The notes beneath the pieces were generated by a model, which was given only the letters and a program-made list of their open reading frames with translations, had not been told where the DNA came from and did no database searches. Shown here one piece after another: positions 1 through 10,332 of a stretch of 64,000 nucleotides of DNA. The DNA is from Streptomyces yangpuensis (GTDB lineage: Bacteria > Actinomycetota > Actinomycetes > Streptomycetales > Streptomycetaceae). The stretch spans positions 270,606 to 334,605 of the forward strand of contig NZ_LBMK01000006.1 in the NCBI RefSeq assembly GCF_001005295.1. The letters run 5' to 3'. Numbering within the stretch: position 1 is the first letter of the stretch; the number at the start of each line of letters is the position of its first letter. A program made the position numbers and the translations under genes.

Positions 1-284
1 CGGGCGATGCCCGGCAGGGCCTCGCGCACCTCGTCGGGCAGTCGGCGCAGCCCGGCGGTCTCGGCGGCGAAGGCGGCCCGCTCGGCGGCGTCCGCCGGGA
101 GCGTGCCGCGGAACATCAGGTGCCACACGTCCTCGAAACTGCGGCCGGCGGCGAGCTCCACGGCCGAGTACTGGCGGTAGTGGTAGAAGCCCTCGCGGCC
201 CCGGACGTCGCCCAGCTCGGTCTCGGTGACCACGACTCCCGCGAGGCCCCGCGGTCCTTCGATGGTGGTGTCGGTGGTGTTCAT
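1..284 (-). CDS. Citrate synthase, N-terminal part (runs off the left edge)
   Basis: The visible 94 residues begin with ATG at 284 and read as the N-terminal region of a type II citrate synthase-like enzyme; the segment VRGREGFYHYRQYSAVELA followed by FEDVWHLMFRGTLP is typical of this family (condensation of acetyl-CoA or propionyl-CoA with oxaloacetate). The catalytic histidines and aspartate lie beyond the window, so activity and citrate versus 2-methylcitrate specificity cannot be judged. It is divergent from the HTH-citrate synthase at 365, and only 80 bp separate the start codons. No ribosome site precedes the ATG; a TTGACA -35 and a GATGGT -10 end 6 bases before it, which suggests a leaderless mRNA. 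Confidence 0.85.
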   Translation of the reverse strand, partial: MNTTDTTIEGPRGLAGVVVTETELGDVRGREGFYHYRQYSAVELAAGRSFEDVWHLMFRGTLPADAAERAAFAAETAGLRRLPDEVREALPGIA

Positions 285-290
285 GCATCG

Positions 291-357
291 ACCATCCATG
301 ATGGATTCAATCCGTGTCAATGTTGATTGAATCAATGCATGCGTCCATCTGTAGGGT
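291..357. promoter_or_regulatory. Divergent leaderless promoters overlapped by a 9-bp inverted repeat
   Basis: The inverted repeat GATTCAATC (304-312) / GATTGAATC (325-333) has a 12-bp spacer. Minus strand: TTGACA (315-320), 18 bp, GATGGT (291-296), 6 bp, ATG of the left citrate synthase. Plus strand: TTGAAT (327-332), 19 bp, TAGGGT (352-357), 7 bp, ATG at 365. Both promoters place transcription start at or next to the ATG, and neither gene has a Shine-Dalgarno site. The repeat overlaps both -35 regions, as expected for an operator that shuts both genes. The obvious candidate ligand is the helix-turn-helix citrate synthase encoded next door; that is inference. Confidence 0.5.
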
Positions 358-364
358 GTTCGGC

Positions 365-1600
365 ATGAGTGACCAGACGGACGGCGGACGCAGGCTCAGC
401 ACGCAGGAGGCGGCGCGGGTGCTCGGCGTCAAGCCGGCGACGGTGTACGCCTATGTCAGCCGGGGCCAGCTGGCCAGCCGCCGCGATCCGGCCGGGCGGG
501 GCAGCAGCTTCGACGCCGCCGAGGTGGAGGCGCTGGCCCGCCGCAGCCGGCGCGAGGCGGCGGCTCCCGCCGCCGGCGAGCTCTCCGTCCGCACGGCGCT
601 CACCCTCATCGAACCCGACCGGTTCTACTTCCGGGGCGTCGATGCCGTGGCCCTGGCCTCGCGGTACCGCTACGAGGAGGTCGCCGAGTGGCTCTGGACG
701 GGAACGCTCACCCCGGGGACCCGGTTCACCGCTCCCCCGGAGGTGCTGGAGGCGGCCCGCCGGGCGGTGGACGCCCTGCCGGCGCACAGCGGCCCGGTCG
801 ACCGTCTGCGGGTGGCGGTCGCCGCCGCCGCGGTCGCGGATCCGCTGCGCTTCGACCTGTCGGAGGAGGCCGTGCTCGGCTCCGCCCGCTGCCTGATCCC
901 GACGCTGGCCGGCGCACTGCCCGCGGTGGGCGCCGGGTGGGCCGGTGACGGCCGGATCGCCCGGCAGCTGTGGTCCCGGCTGACCCCGCGGGAGCCGGAC
1001 CCGGACGCCCTCGCCGTGCTGGACCTGGCGCTGGCGCTGCTGGTCGACCACGACCTGGCCGCCTCCACACTGGCCGTACGGGTGGCGGCGTCGGCGCGCG
1101 CGCATCCGTACGCGGCGGTGTCGGCCGGGCTCGGCGCCCTCGAAGGGCCGCTGCACGGCGCCGCCGGGCGGCTCGCGCACCGGATGCTGGTGGAGGTCCT
1201 CGAACAGGGCGGAGCCGCGCCGGTGATCGCCGAGTACCTGCGGGCCGGACGCCGGGTCCCGGGCCTGGGCCACCGCCTCTACCAGGGCCAGGACCCCCGG
1301 GCGGGGGCGTTGTTCGCCCGCCTGGAAGGGCTGGACCAGGCCGGTCCCGCTCTGGCCGCGGCCCGCGAGGTGGCCTCGGTGATGGCCCGTCAGGGCGGGC
1401 CGCACGCCAACGTGGACCTGGCGCTGGCGGTCCTGACGGTGTCGTGCGGCATGGCCGCCGAGGCCGGGGAGACGGTCTTCGCGGTGGCCCGCACGGCGGG
1501 CTGGATCGCCCACGCGCTGGAGGAGTACCAGGAACGCCCCCTGCGCATGCGGCCGAGCGGCCAGTACCACGGGCCCCGCCCGCCCCGGCCGATGCCCTGA
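365..1600 (+). CDS. Citrate synthase with N-terminal helix-turn-helix domain
   Basis: The protein has 411 residues. Residues about 10-60 form a MerR/excisionase-like winged helix-turn-helix (LSTQEAARVLGVKPATVYAY, then a Phe-Asp 'wing'), and the rest is a citrate synthase fold. The three catalytic residues of the family appear present: His in EGPLHGAAGR, His in PGLGHRLYQGQDPRA and Asp in PHANVDLALA; the C-terminal Arg-rich LRMRPSGQYHGP is also kept. It may therefore both make citrate (or methylcitrate) and bind DNA. The start at 365 was chosen over the upstream in-frame GTG at 314, because 314 lies inside the promoter and inverted repeat. It diverges from another citrate synthase, and a sensor kinase/regulator pair follows on the same strand. 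Confidence 0.88.
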   Translation: MSDQTDGGRRLSTQEAARVLGVKPATVYAYVSRGQLASRRDPAGRGSSFDAAEVEALARRSRREAAAPAAGELSVRTALTLIEPDRFYFRGVDAVALASRYRYEEVAEWLWTGTLTPGTRFTAPPEVLEAARRAVDALPAHSGPVDRLRVAVAAAAVADPLRFDLSEEAVLGSARCLIPTLAGALPAVGAGWAGDGRIARQLWSRLTPREPDPDALAVLDLALALLVDHDLAASTLAVRVAASARAHPYAAVSAGLGALEGPLHGAAGRLAHRMLVEVLEQGGAAPVIAEYLRAGRRVPGLGHRLYQGQDPRAGALFARLEGLDQAGPALAAAREVASVMARQGGPHANVDLALAVLTVSCGMAAEAGETVFAVARTAGWIAHALEEYQERPLRMRPSGQYHGPRPPRPMP

Positions 1601-1718
1601 ACGACGTCCGCCGCCGTCCCACCGGTGGCGACCGGACCACGCGGGACGTGAGTGGCGTATCCGACAAGCGGGGCGCGAACGTTCCGCTCGGGCCGGGGCC
1701 GACCTACCGTTGCTGCCC

Positions 1719-3335
1719 ATGCGGTTCCCCCACATGAGCGCTCGGCGCCTCGGGCTGCCCAGACGGGCGGTCTCGCAGATCCTCCTGACCCAGCTGGCCA
1801 TCGCCGCCGGTGTCGTCGTCCTGGCCACGGGACTGTTCCTCGCGCCGCTCGGCGCCCAGCTCGACGACCAGGCCATGCGGCGCGCCCTGGCCATCGCACA
1901 GAGCGCCGCCGCCGACCCCGCGATCGCCGCCGGCCTCCTGGACTCCGAGGCATCGGCGGACGGCCCGGTGCAGGCCTCCGCCGAACGGATCCGCCGGGCG
2001 ACCGGCGCCGAGTACGTGGTCGTCCTCGACCTGGACGGCATCCGCCGCTCGCACCCCAGCCCCGACCGGATCGGGCTGCCCGTCTCCACCGACCCCGGCG
2101 ACGCCCTGGCCGGCCGCGAGGTCATGGAGATCGACGACGGCACCCTGGGACGCTCCGCACGCGGCAAGGTCCCGCTCCTCGCCGCCGACGGCGAGATCGT
2201 CGGCGCGGTCTCCGTCGGCATCGCCTACGACAGCGTCCGCGACCGCCTGCTCGGGGCCGTCCCGGGCCTGCTCGCCTACGCCGGCGGCGCCCTGGCCGCG
2301 GGCGCCCTCGCCGCCTACCTCCTCTCCCGCAGGATCCAGCGCCAGACCCGTGACCTGGCCTTCTCCGACATAGCCGGCCTGCTCGCCGAACGCGAGGCCA
2401 TGCTGCACTCCATCCGCGAAGGCGTGATCGCCCTCGCCCCGGACGGCCGCGTCCGGCTGGTCAACGACGAGGCCGCCCGCCTGCTGGGCCTCGCCCCGGA
2501 CTCCCCCGGCGCCTTCGCTGGCCGCCCGCTGGACGACGTCCTCACCGCCGGCCGCACCGCCGACGTGCTCTCCGGCCGCGTGTCGGGCCGGGACCTGCTC
2601 ACCGTCCAGGGCCCCCGCGTCCTGGTCGCCAACCGCATGCCCACCGCGGACGGAGGCGCCGTCGCCACCCTGCGCGACCGCACCGAGCTGGAACACCTGA
2701 GCCGCGAACTCGACTCCACCCGTGGTCTGATCGACGCACTGCGCGCCCAGGACCACGAGCACGCCAACCGCCTCCACACCCTCCTCGGCCTGCTGGAGCT
2801 GGGCCTGCACGAGGAGGCGGTGGAATTCGTCACCGAAGTCGTCGGCGTGCACCGCACGACCGCGGAACAGGTCACCGAGAAGGTCCACGACCCGCTGCTC
2901 GCCGCCCTGCTCGTGGGCAAGGCGACGGTCGCCGCCGAACGCGGCATCCCCCTGCGGCTGGCGTCCGCCACCCTCCTTCCCGACCGCCTGGTCGACCCGG
3001 GCGGGCTCGTCACGATCGTCGGCAACCTGGTGGACAACGCCCTGGACGCCGCCGCCGGCGGAGCGGCGCCCTGGGTCGAGGTGGAACTGCGCGCGGAGGG
3101 CCGCACCGCCGTCCTGCGGGTGCGCGACAGCGGCCCCGGAGTCCCCGCCGGGCGCCGCGAGGAGATCTTCACCGAGGGCTGGTCGACCAAGCAGCCCAGG
3201 GCCCACCGCGAGCGCGGGCTGGGCCTCGCCCTCGTACGCCGCCTCGCGGAGCGGCAGGGCGGCAGCGCCCGGGCCGGTGAAGCAGCGGACGGAGGGGCGG
3301 AATTCTCCGTCGTACTCCCGGAGGCCCTGCGATGA
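1719..3335 (+). CDS. CitA/DctB-type sensor histidine kinase
   Basis: This is a membrane sensor of about 538 residues. It has a first membrane helix near residues 20-45 (ILLTQLAIAAGVVVLATGLF), an extracytoplasmic sensor region, a second helix near 175-200 (LLAYAGGALAAGALAAYLL), a PAS-like segment with LVNDEAARLLGL, a SpoOB-type dimerisation/phosphoacceptor helix (AQDHEHANRLHTLLGLLELG, near residue 345), and an HATPase domain with N-box NLVDNALDAA and G-box DSGPGVP. This layout is that of the CitA/DcuS family, which senses citrate and C4-dicarboxylates. Start codons at 1710 (TTG), 1719 and 1734 are all possible, and none has a clear ribosome site. The stop overlaps the regulator start (ATGA, 3332-3335), so the two are translationally coupled. 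Confidence 0.9.
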   Translation: MRFPHMSARRLGLPRRAVSQILLTQLAIAAGVVVLATGLFLAPLGAQLDDQAMRRALAIAQSAAADPAIAAGLLDSEASADGPVQASAERIRRATGAEYVVVLDLDGIRRSHPSPDRIGLPVSTDPGDALAGREVMEIDDGTLGRSARGKVPLLAADGEIVGAVSVGIAYDSVRDRLLGAVPGLLAYAGGALAAGALAAYLLSRRIQRQTRDLAFSDIAGLLAEREAMLHSIREGVIALAPDGRVRLVNDEAARLLGLAPDSPGAFAGRPLDDVLTAGRTADVLSGRVSGRDLLTVQGPRVLVANRMPTADGGAVATLRDRTELEHLSRELDSTRGLIDALRAQDHEHANRLHTLLGLLELGLHEEAVEFVTEVVGVHRTTAEQVTEKVHDPLLAALLVGKATVAAERGIPLRLASATLLPDRLVDPGGLVTIVGNLVDNALDAAAGGAAPWVEVELRAEGRTAVLRVRDSGPGVPAGRREEIFTEGWSTKQPRAHRERGLGLALVRRLAERQGGSARAGEAADGGAEFSVVLPEALR

Positions 3336-4033
3336 ACGAGACCCCGATCCACGTATTGGTCGTCGACGACGACATGCGTGTTGCCCTGATCAACGCGGCG
3401 TACGTGGCGAAGGTTCCCGGTTTCCGGGTGGTGGCGCAGGCCCATTCGGCTGCGGAGGCACTGGACTTCCTCTCCGTCCACCCCGTGGATCTGGTCCTCC
3501 TGGACCACTACCTCCCCGACGGCAGCGGCCTGGACCTGGTCCGCCGCCTGCGCCAGCGCGGCGACGGCACCGATGTGATCATGGTCACCGCCGCCCGGGA
3601 CCTCGCCACCGTGCAGGCAGCCATGCGCCTCGGGGCCCTCCAGTACCTGGTCAAGCCGTTCACCTTCGCCGGGCTGCGTGCCCGGCTGGAGGCGTACGGC
3701 TCGCTGCGCCGCACCCTGGACACGGGCGGTGAGGCCGAACAGGCCGAGGTGGACCGGATCTTCGGCGCCCTCGCCGGTGCGAGCTCCGTGAACGAACTCC
3801 CCAAGGGCCACTCCCCCACCACGGCGGAGCTGGTCCGCCAGGTCCTGCGCTCCGCCGACGGCCCCCTGTCCACCCAGCAGATCGCCGACCGGGCGGGCAT
3901 CAGCCGGCAGACCGCCCAGCGCTACCTGAAACTCCTCGAACGCTCCGGCCGCGTCTCGCTGGCCCTGCGTTACGGGGAGACCGGCCGCCCGGAGCACCGC
4001 TACACCTGGCTCCCGCCGCAGGGCCCGGCCTGA
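3332..4033 (+). CDS. CitB/DcuR-type response regulator
   Basis: The 233-residue regulator has an N-terminal receiver domain with acidic pocket VVDDD, phospho-acceptor Asp in LVLLDHYLPDGSG, and Lys in QYLVKPF. The C-terminal part carries a helix-turn-helix, STQQIADRAGISRQTAQRYL, of the kind found in CitB/DpiA/DctR regulators. It overlaps the kinase gene by 4 bp and is its obvious partner. The pair faces, tail to tail, the symporter/DUF485 operon (4101-6175), and citrate synthases lie upstream. In related systems such pairs switch on uptake of the sensed carboxylate, so control of that symporter is a reasonable inference, not shown by the sequence. Confidence 0.92.
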   Translation: MNETPIHVLVVDDDMRVALINAAYVAKVPGFRVVAQAHSAAEALDFLSVHPVDLVLLDHYLPDGSGLDLVRRLRQRGDGTDVIMVTAARDLATVQAAMRLGALQYLVKPFTFAGLRARLEAYGSLRRTLDTGGEAEQAEVDRIFGALAGASSVNELPKGHSPTTAELVRQVLRSADGPLSTQQIADRAGISRQTAQRYLKLLERSGRVSLALRYGETGRPEHRYTWLPPQGPA

Positions 4034-4100
4034 CGCCTCCGGCCGGGCTCCGTCGACCGGGCCCCTCCGGTTGCCGCGCCTCCGCTCGGATGCCCGCGGC

Positions 4101-5693
4101 TCAGACCGCTCCGGCGCCCGTCAGCGAACGGACCTCCGTCTCCGCGTACTTGGCCTCGTCCGGTTCCTCGCCCGAGGTGACCGTGCCCAGCCAGCCGGCC
4201 AGGAAGCCCAGCGGGATCGAGACGATACCCGGGTTCTGCAACGGGAAGAGCTGGAAGTCCACAGCCGGGAACAGCGACTCCGGGCTGCCCGACACCACGG
4301 GCGAGACCACCACGAGCAGCACGGCCGGGACCAGGCCCCCGTACACCGACCAGACGGCTCCCCGCGTGGTGAATCCGCGCCAGAAGAGCGAGTACAGCAG
4401 CACCGGCAGGTTGGCCGAGGCGGCCACCGCGAAGGCCAGTCCCACCAGGAACGCCACGTTCAGGTCCTGGGCGAGCAGTCCGAGGGCGATGGCCACCGCC
4501 CCGATGCCGACGGCCGCGGCCCGGGCCACCGAGACCTCGCTGCGCTGCCTGGCGCGCCTGCGCTTGAGGGAGGCGTACAGGTCGTGTGCGACGGAGGCGG
4601 ACGAGGCGAGGGTGATGCCGGCCACCACGGCCAGGATGGTGGCGAAGGCGATGGCGGCGACGAAGGCGAACAGCACGGCGCCACCGGTGGTTTCGGCGCC
4701 GCCGCCGAGGTAGGCCGCGAGCAAGGGCACGGCCGTGTTCCCCGACGCGTTGGAGGCCCGCACCTCGTCCGGACCGACCAGGGCCGCCGCTCCGAAGCCG
4801 AGCACGATGGTCATCAGGTAGAAGCCGCCGATCAGCGCGATCGCCCACACCACCGAGCGGCGGGCCGCGCGGGCGGTGGGCACGGTGTAGAAGCGCGACA
4901 GGATGTGCGGCAGTCCGGCGGTCCCCAGGACCAGCGCGAGACCGAGGCTGATGAAGTCGAAGCGAGCGGTCCAGTCCCCGCCGTACTTGAGGCCGGGACT
5001 CAGAAAGTCGAGCCCGTATCCGCTGCGTTCGGCGGCGGTGGTGAGCAGCCGGTCGAAGTCGCCGTGGAAGCGCAGCAGCACGAGCACGGTCAGGGTGATC
5101 GCACCGCCCATCAGCAGCACGGCCTTCACGATCTGGATCCACGTGGTGGCCCGCATGCCGCCGAAGGACACGTAGACCACCATCAGGGCGCCCACCCCGA
5201 TCACGGTGAGGGTCCGGACCGCGGCGCTCGAGTTGCCCAGCAGCAGCCCGACCAGGCTGCCCGCTCCGACCATCTGCGCGACCAGGTAGAGCACCGAGAC
5301 GACGACCGAGGAGGTACCGGCGGCGATCCGCACCGGGCGCTCGCTCATCCGGGCGGCGACCACGTCGGCGAGGGTGAAGCGCCCGCAGTTGCGGACCAGT
5401 TCGGCGACGAGGAACAGCACCACCAGCCAGGCCACGAGGAATCCCACCGAGTAGAGCAGGCCGTCATAGCCGAAAAGGGCGATCAGACCCGAGATGCCGA
5501 GGAATGAGGCGGCGGACATGTAGTCGCCCGCGATGGCGAAACCGTTCTCCATCGGCGAGAAGAGCCTCCCGCCGGCGTAGAACTCCTCGGCCGAGCCGTG
5601 CCGGTTGCGGCTGACCCAGGTGGTGATGCCCAGGGTCACCGCGATGAACAGGCTGAACAGCATCAGCGCCAGGGTCTGGTGCTCGGAGGTCAC
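4101..5693 (-). CDS. Sodium:solute symporter, acetate permease (ActP/MctC) type
   Basis: The 530-residue integral membrane protein of the SSS family has about 13 predicted hydrophobic segments. Typical signatures include EEFYAGGRLFSPMENGFA and GDYMSAASFLGISGLIALFG near the N-terminus, and GTAGLPHILSRFYTVP near residue 250, which match cation/acetate symporters that take up acetate, propionate or pyruvate with a cation. Its start overlaps the stop of the upstream DUF485 gene by 4 bp (ATGA at 5690-5693), the usual arrangement for this transporter pair. A convergent two-component system is the likely regulator. The exact substrate cannot be read from the sequence. Confidence 0.92.
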   Translation of the reverse strand: MTSEHQTLALMLFSLFIAVTLGITTWVSRNRHGSAEEFYAGGRLFSPMENGFAIAGDYMSAASFLGISGLIALFGYDGLLYSVGFLVAWLVVLFLVAELVRNCGRFTLADVVAARMSERPVRIAAGTSSVVVSVLYLVAQMVGAGSLVGLLLGNSSAAVRTLTVIGVGALMVVYVSFGGMRATTWIQIVKAVLLMGGAITLTVLVLLRFHGDFDRLLTTAAERSGYGLDFLSPGLKYGGDWTARFDFISLGLALVLGTAGLPHILSRFYTVPTARAARRSVVWAIALIGGFYLMTIVLGFGAAALVGPDEVRASNASGNTAVPLLAAYLGGGAETTGGAVLFAFVAAIAFATILAVVAGITLASSASVAHDLYASLKRRRARQRSEVSVARAAAVGIGAVAIALGLLAQDLNVAFLVGLAFAVAASANLPVLLYSLFWRGFTTRGAVWSVYGGLVPAVLLVVVSPVVSGSPESLFPAVDFQLFPLQNPGIVSIPLGFLAGWLGTVTSGEEPDEAKYAETEVRSLTGAGAV

Positions 5694-6175
5694 CGGCCCG
5701 CCCTCCTCGCCCGGTTGCGGTCCTGGCCGCGCTCCTGCTCGAAGACCGTCCAGCGCAGGTCCAGCGCGGCCCGGTCCCGGCGCAGCCGGGCGTGCCGGGC
5801 GTAGGCCCAGGTGAGCAGAAAGGTGCTGAGGAACTGGCCGAGCCCCGCCAGCATGGCCACGTTGACCGCGCCCAGGACGGGCCGGGCCATCAGGCCGGGC
5901 GCTGCCGTCGCGGCGACGACGTAGGCGACGTACCAGAGGAGGAACCCGGCGGTCGCGGGGACGACGAACCGGCGATATCGGCTGCGGACCTCCTGGAAGG
6001 CGGCACTGCGCTGCACTTCCAGGTAGATGTCGGATGCGCCGGGTGCCTGAGGGCCGGCAGCGGCCGGACGCGGCGGGGACGGCTCCTCGCCCTCGCCCCA
6101 GCCGACGGCCAGCGCGTCGTACCAGGGGTCGTCCAGCCGGATCGTTCCGGCATCACGACCTTCGTGCTTGTCCAC
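5690..6175 (-). CDS. DUF485 membrane protein, partner of the symporter
   Basis: The 161-residue protein has a soluble acidic N-terminal region (DPWYDALAVGWGEGEE), then a DUF485 domain starting near SAAFQEVRSRYRRFVVPATA. Two membrane helices are visible, FLLWYVAYVVAATAAPGLM and VNVAMLAGLGQFLSTFLLTW, and the tail is basic. DUF485 proteins (YjcH in E. coli) are encoded immediately upstream of ActP-type permeases and are thought to assist them. The gene overlaps the symporter by 4 bp, so the two are coupled. No other function can be inferred. Confidence 0.9.
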   Translation of the reverse strand: MDKHEGRDAGTIRLDDPWYDALAVGWGEGEEPSPPRPAAAGPQAPGASDIYLEVQRSAAFQEVRSRYRRFVVPATAGFLLWYVAYVVAATAAPGLMARPVLGAVNVAMLAGLGQFLSTFLLTWAYARHARLRRDRAALDLRWTVFEQERGQDRNRARRAGR

Positions 6176-6284
6176 CGAACTCTCCTTGTCCGCTGCCGCA
6201 TTGGCCGCGTGCCCACAAGGATGTGCGGAATGGACGGTTTCCGGACTGGTGTACCGGCGCTCTTCACTCCAACAGGTGATGGGG

Positions 6285-6349
6285 CGAAGGGCACCGGTAT
6301 GCCGTGGCGCCCGCCCGTGTCAGGCGTCGCGGGCCACCGGTGCCCTTCG
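6285..6349 (-). terminator. Likely terminator of parE
   Basis: Perfect 14-bp arms CGAAGGGCACCGGT (6285-6298) and its complement (6336-6349) enclose a 37-nt loop, and the hairpin begins 2 bases past the parE stop codon. There is no T-tract, which is common in Streptomyces. The loop is unusually long for a simple terminator. Confidence 0.6.
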
Positions 6350-6351
6350 GC

Positions 6352-8472
<2,121 letters not shown>

Positions 8473-8919
8473 GCAGTTCGCTCCTCGCTGAATTTCTTTT
8501 CTGGCCCGGTCGGGCGCAGGGGTGGCTCGGGTGCCCGTCGAAGGGTACCGAGGCCAGGTAGAGCCGATGCAACGCCACCCTCGCCCTTTCCTCAGCCTAG
8601 TCCAGATCCGCACGGATGTTCGATCCCCCGGGCGGGTGAAGGAAACATCACGTTCCCTTCCGCGCATGAACCATTTAGGGTTCGGGCACGTCCTCATGAA
8701 CAACCTGGCACTCACGCCGGGGAGGATGGAACTGCAACAAGCGCACGAGTGACAACGCGAAACCGTAAAGCAACGCAATACGGCTCCTTCGCCGCCAACC
8801 GGCAACAGCCGGCCAGCTTCGGAAGGAAGTTTCGAGGAAAAGCCGCGAGCGGGAACGTTTTCGGCCTGGTTGGATGTTGACCCTGGTACGACAGCTCGTC
8901 GAGCTAGAGAAGAGGCGAC
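8473..8919. other. Intergenic region between divergent parE and zinc-finger gene
   Basis: These 447 bp have no convincing coding region. They are less G+C-rich than their surroundings, with AT-rich patches near 8640-8700 and 8755-8790, as expected of promoters for two divergent genes. A TTGACC at 8877-8882 could be a -35 for the small gene at 8920, but no well-spaced -10 follows. Confidence 0.4.
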
Positions 8920-9153
8920 GTGACTACTGTTCTGACACCCGCGACCCCGCTGACGGCCGCTGACCGATGCGACCGTTGCGGCGCCCAGGCATATCTGCGC
9001 GTCGTCCTGCTGAGCGGCGGTGAACTGCTCTTCTGCGCCCACCACGGGCGCAAGTTCGAGCCGGAACTCAAGAAGATCGCCGCGGAAATACAGGATGAGA
9101 CCGAGCGGCTCACGTCCGCTCCGGCTGCCCACGCCGAACCCGAGGACCGCTGA
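8920..9153 (+). CDS. Small DUF7455-type zinc-binding protein
   Basis: The 77-residue protein has a GTG start preceded by AGAGGCGA. It shows a compact putative zinc site: Cys-x2-Cys (CDRCGAQAY) and a second Cys-x2-His (FCAHHGRKF), linked by a hydrophobic strand LRVVLLSGGELL, followed by a charged helix. Proteins of this family are short, widespread in actinobacteria and of unknown role. The gene lies between parE and hrdB, and a strong terminator separates it from the protease gene. Confidence 0.85.
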   Translation: MTTVLTPATPLTAADRCDRCGAQAYLRVVLLSGGELLFCAHHGRKFEPELKKIAAEIQDETERLTSAPAAHAEPEDR

Positions 9154-9203
9154 CACACAGGCCGAACCTCGCATCCGACGAGCCAGGACCGGCCAGGCCG
9201 GTC

Positions 9204-9242
9204 GACGGGCGGCACCCCTGAGACCCAGGGGTGCCGCCCGTC
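9204..9242. terminator. Bidirectional terminator between convergent genes
   Basis: Perfect 16-bp arms (9204-9219 and 9227-9242, GACGGGCGGCACCCCT and complement) enclose a 7-nt loop. The hairpin sits between the stop of the small zinc-finger gene (9153) and the stop of the protease gene (9270) and can serve both strands. Confidence 0.88.
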
Positions 9243-9269
9243 CTCACGTCCGCCGCCGGTCGCTCCTAG

Positions 9270-10196
9270 CTAGTCGGCACGATGCCCCTGCACGGACCCT
9301 GCCCGGGCTCCGGAGGTCCTCCCGGGTGCCCACGCGGCGTCCTGGACGCCGCGCGGCTGCGCGGCCCTCTCCGGGGCCGTCACGAAGCCGGCCAGCGGTG
9401 CGATACGCGTGTACACGCCCGGGCTGTCGGCGCGGCCGCACCCCCGGCCCCACGAGACCAGCCCGATGAGCCTCCCCTGCGCCACCAGCGGTCCGCCGCT
9501 GTCGCCCTGGCAGGCGTCCTTGCCGCCCCCGCCGTCCCCCGCGCACACCATGGATTCGGCCCGGTACTGTCCGTCCGCGTCGCCGGGGTAGGCACGCCCG
9601 CAGATCTCGTCCGCCAGCACGGTCACGCGCGCCGCACGCAGGGCGTACGCATAGTCACCGAAGCCGCTGGTGTCGCCCCAGCCGTAGACGTCCGCCGCGG
9701 TGCCGGCCTCGTACGCGGGGTGCCCCGCCTCCGCCATGGGGAGCACGTGGTCCGCCGGTACGGCCTCCGCCAGCTCCAGCACGGCCAGGTCCCCGGCGTT
9801 GCTCTGCGGGTCGTAGTCAGGGTTCACCCGCGCACCCCGCACCGCGATCTCCCGGCCGTCGGCCGCCCGGAGCTCCGTACGGCCGGCGATCACCCGGAAA
9901 TCGGACACTGATTCGACCGGGCCGCCGAGCACCTGCCGGCCCAGGCAGTGCGCCGCGGTGACCACCTTGGTCGGCGCGACGACGACACCCCCGCAGAACT
10001 GCCCGTCCCGCGTACCCCCGAACCGGTCACGGCTGGCCAGGGCCACGACCCAGGGGCTGTCGGCCACCTTCACCGGCTTCCCGCCGATCACCACGCTGTC
10101 CGCGGCCGCCTGGGGCATCTGGGCGAGCGGCGCCGCGGCCGCTCCCGCCGCCAGGGTCAGCGCGCCCGCCAGGACACGGGCAAAGGGACGACGCAT
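9270..10196 (-). CDS. Secreted trypsin-like (S1) serine protease
   Basis: The 308-residue preprotein has a Sec signal (MRRPFARVLAGALTLAAGAA, cleavage near QAAADS). The chymotrypsin-family catalytic residues are visible: His in VVTAAHCLG, Asp in NAGDLAVLEL, and Ser in CQGDSGGPLV; Asp six residues before the Ser (DACQGDSGG) predicts trypsin-like Arg/Lys preference. Cys pairs fit extracellular disulfides. The last about 40 residues after GVYTRIAPLAGFV are a low-complexity extension not needed for the fold. The start at 10196 has a good AGGAGG site. It is convergent with the small zinc-finger gene and lies downstream of hrdB behind a terminator. Confidence 0.92.
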   Translation of the reverse strand: MRRPFARVLAGALTLAAGAAAAPLAQMPQAAADSVVIGGKPVKVADSPWVVALASRDRFGGTRDGQFCGGVVVAPTKVVTAAHCLGRQVLGGPVESVSDFRVIAGRTELRAADGREIAVRGARVNPDYDPQSNAGDLAVLELAEAVPADHVLPMAEAGHPAYEAGTAADVYGWGDTSGFGDYAYALRAARVTVLADEICGRAYPGDADGQYRAESMVCAGDGGGGKDACQGDSGGPLVAQGRLIGLVSWGRGCGRADSPGVYTRIAPLAGFVTAPERAAQPRGVQDAAWAPGRTSGARAGSVQGHRAD

Positions 10197-10293
10197 GAGG
10201 CCTCCTGACTCCGAGTGTGCATGACTCCACCCAGAGTGGGATGCCACGTGGCCGAGCGCACCCGCGCGGCCACCGCCGCGGCTGCCGACGCCA

Positions 10294-10320
10294 GGCCTCG
10301 GCGCCTTCGCAGCCGAGGCC
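10294..10320 (-). terminator. Likely terminator of hrdB
   Basis: 9-bp arms GGCCTCGGC (10294-10302) and GCCGAGGCC (10312-10320) with a 9-nt loop begin 13 bases after the hrdB stop codon. Confidence 0.65.
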
Positions 10321-10332
10321 CGCCGGGCCTGC

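Noticed and set aside
332..2221. Long minus-strand open frame (629 codons) over the HTH-citrate synthase
   Set aside because: It is antisense to genes with clear motifs, is Arg/Pro/Gly-rich and shows no family signature; high G+C creates such frames.
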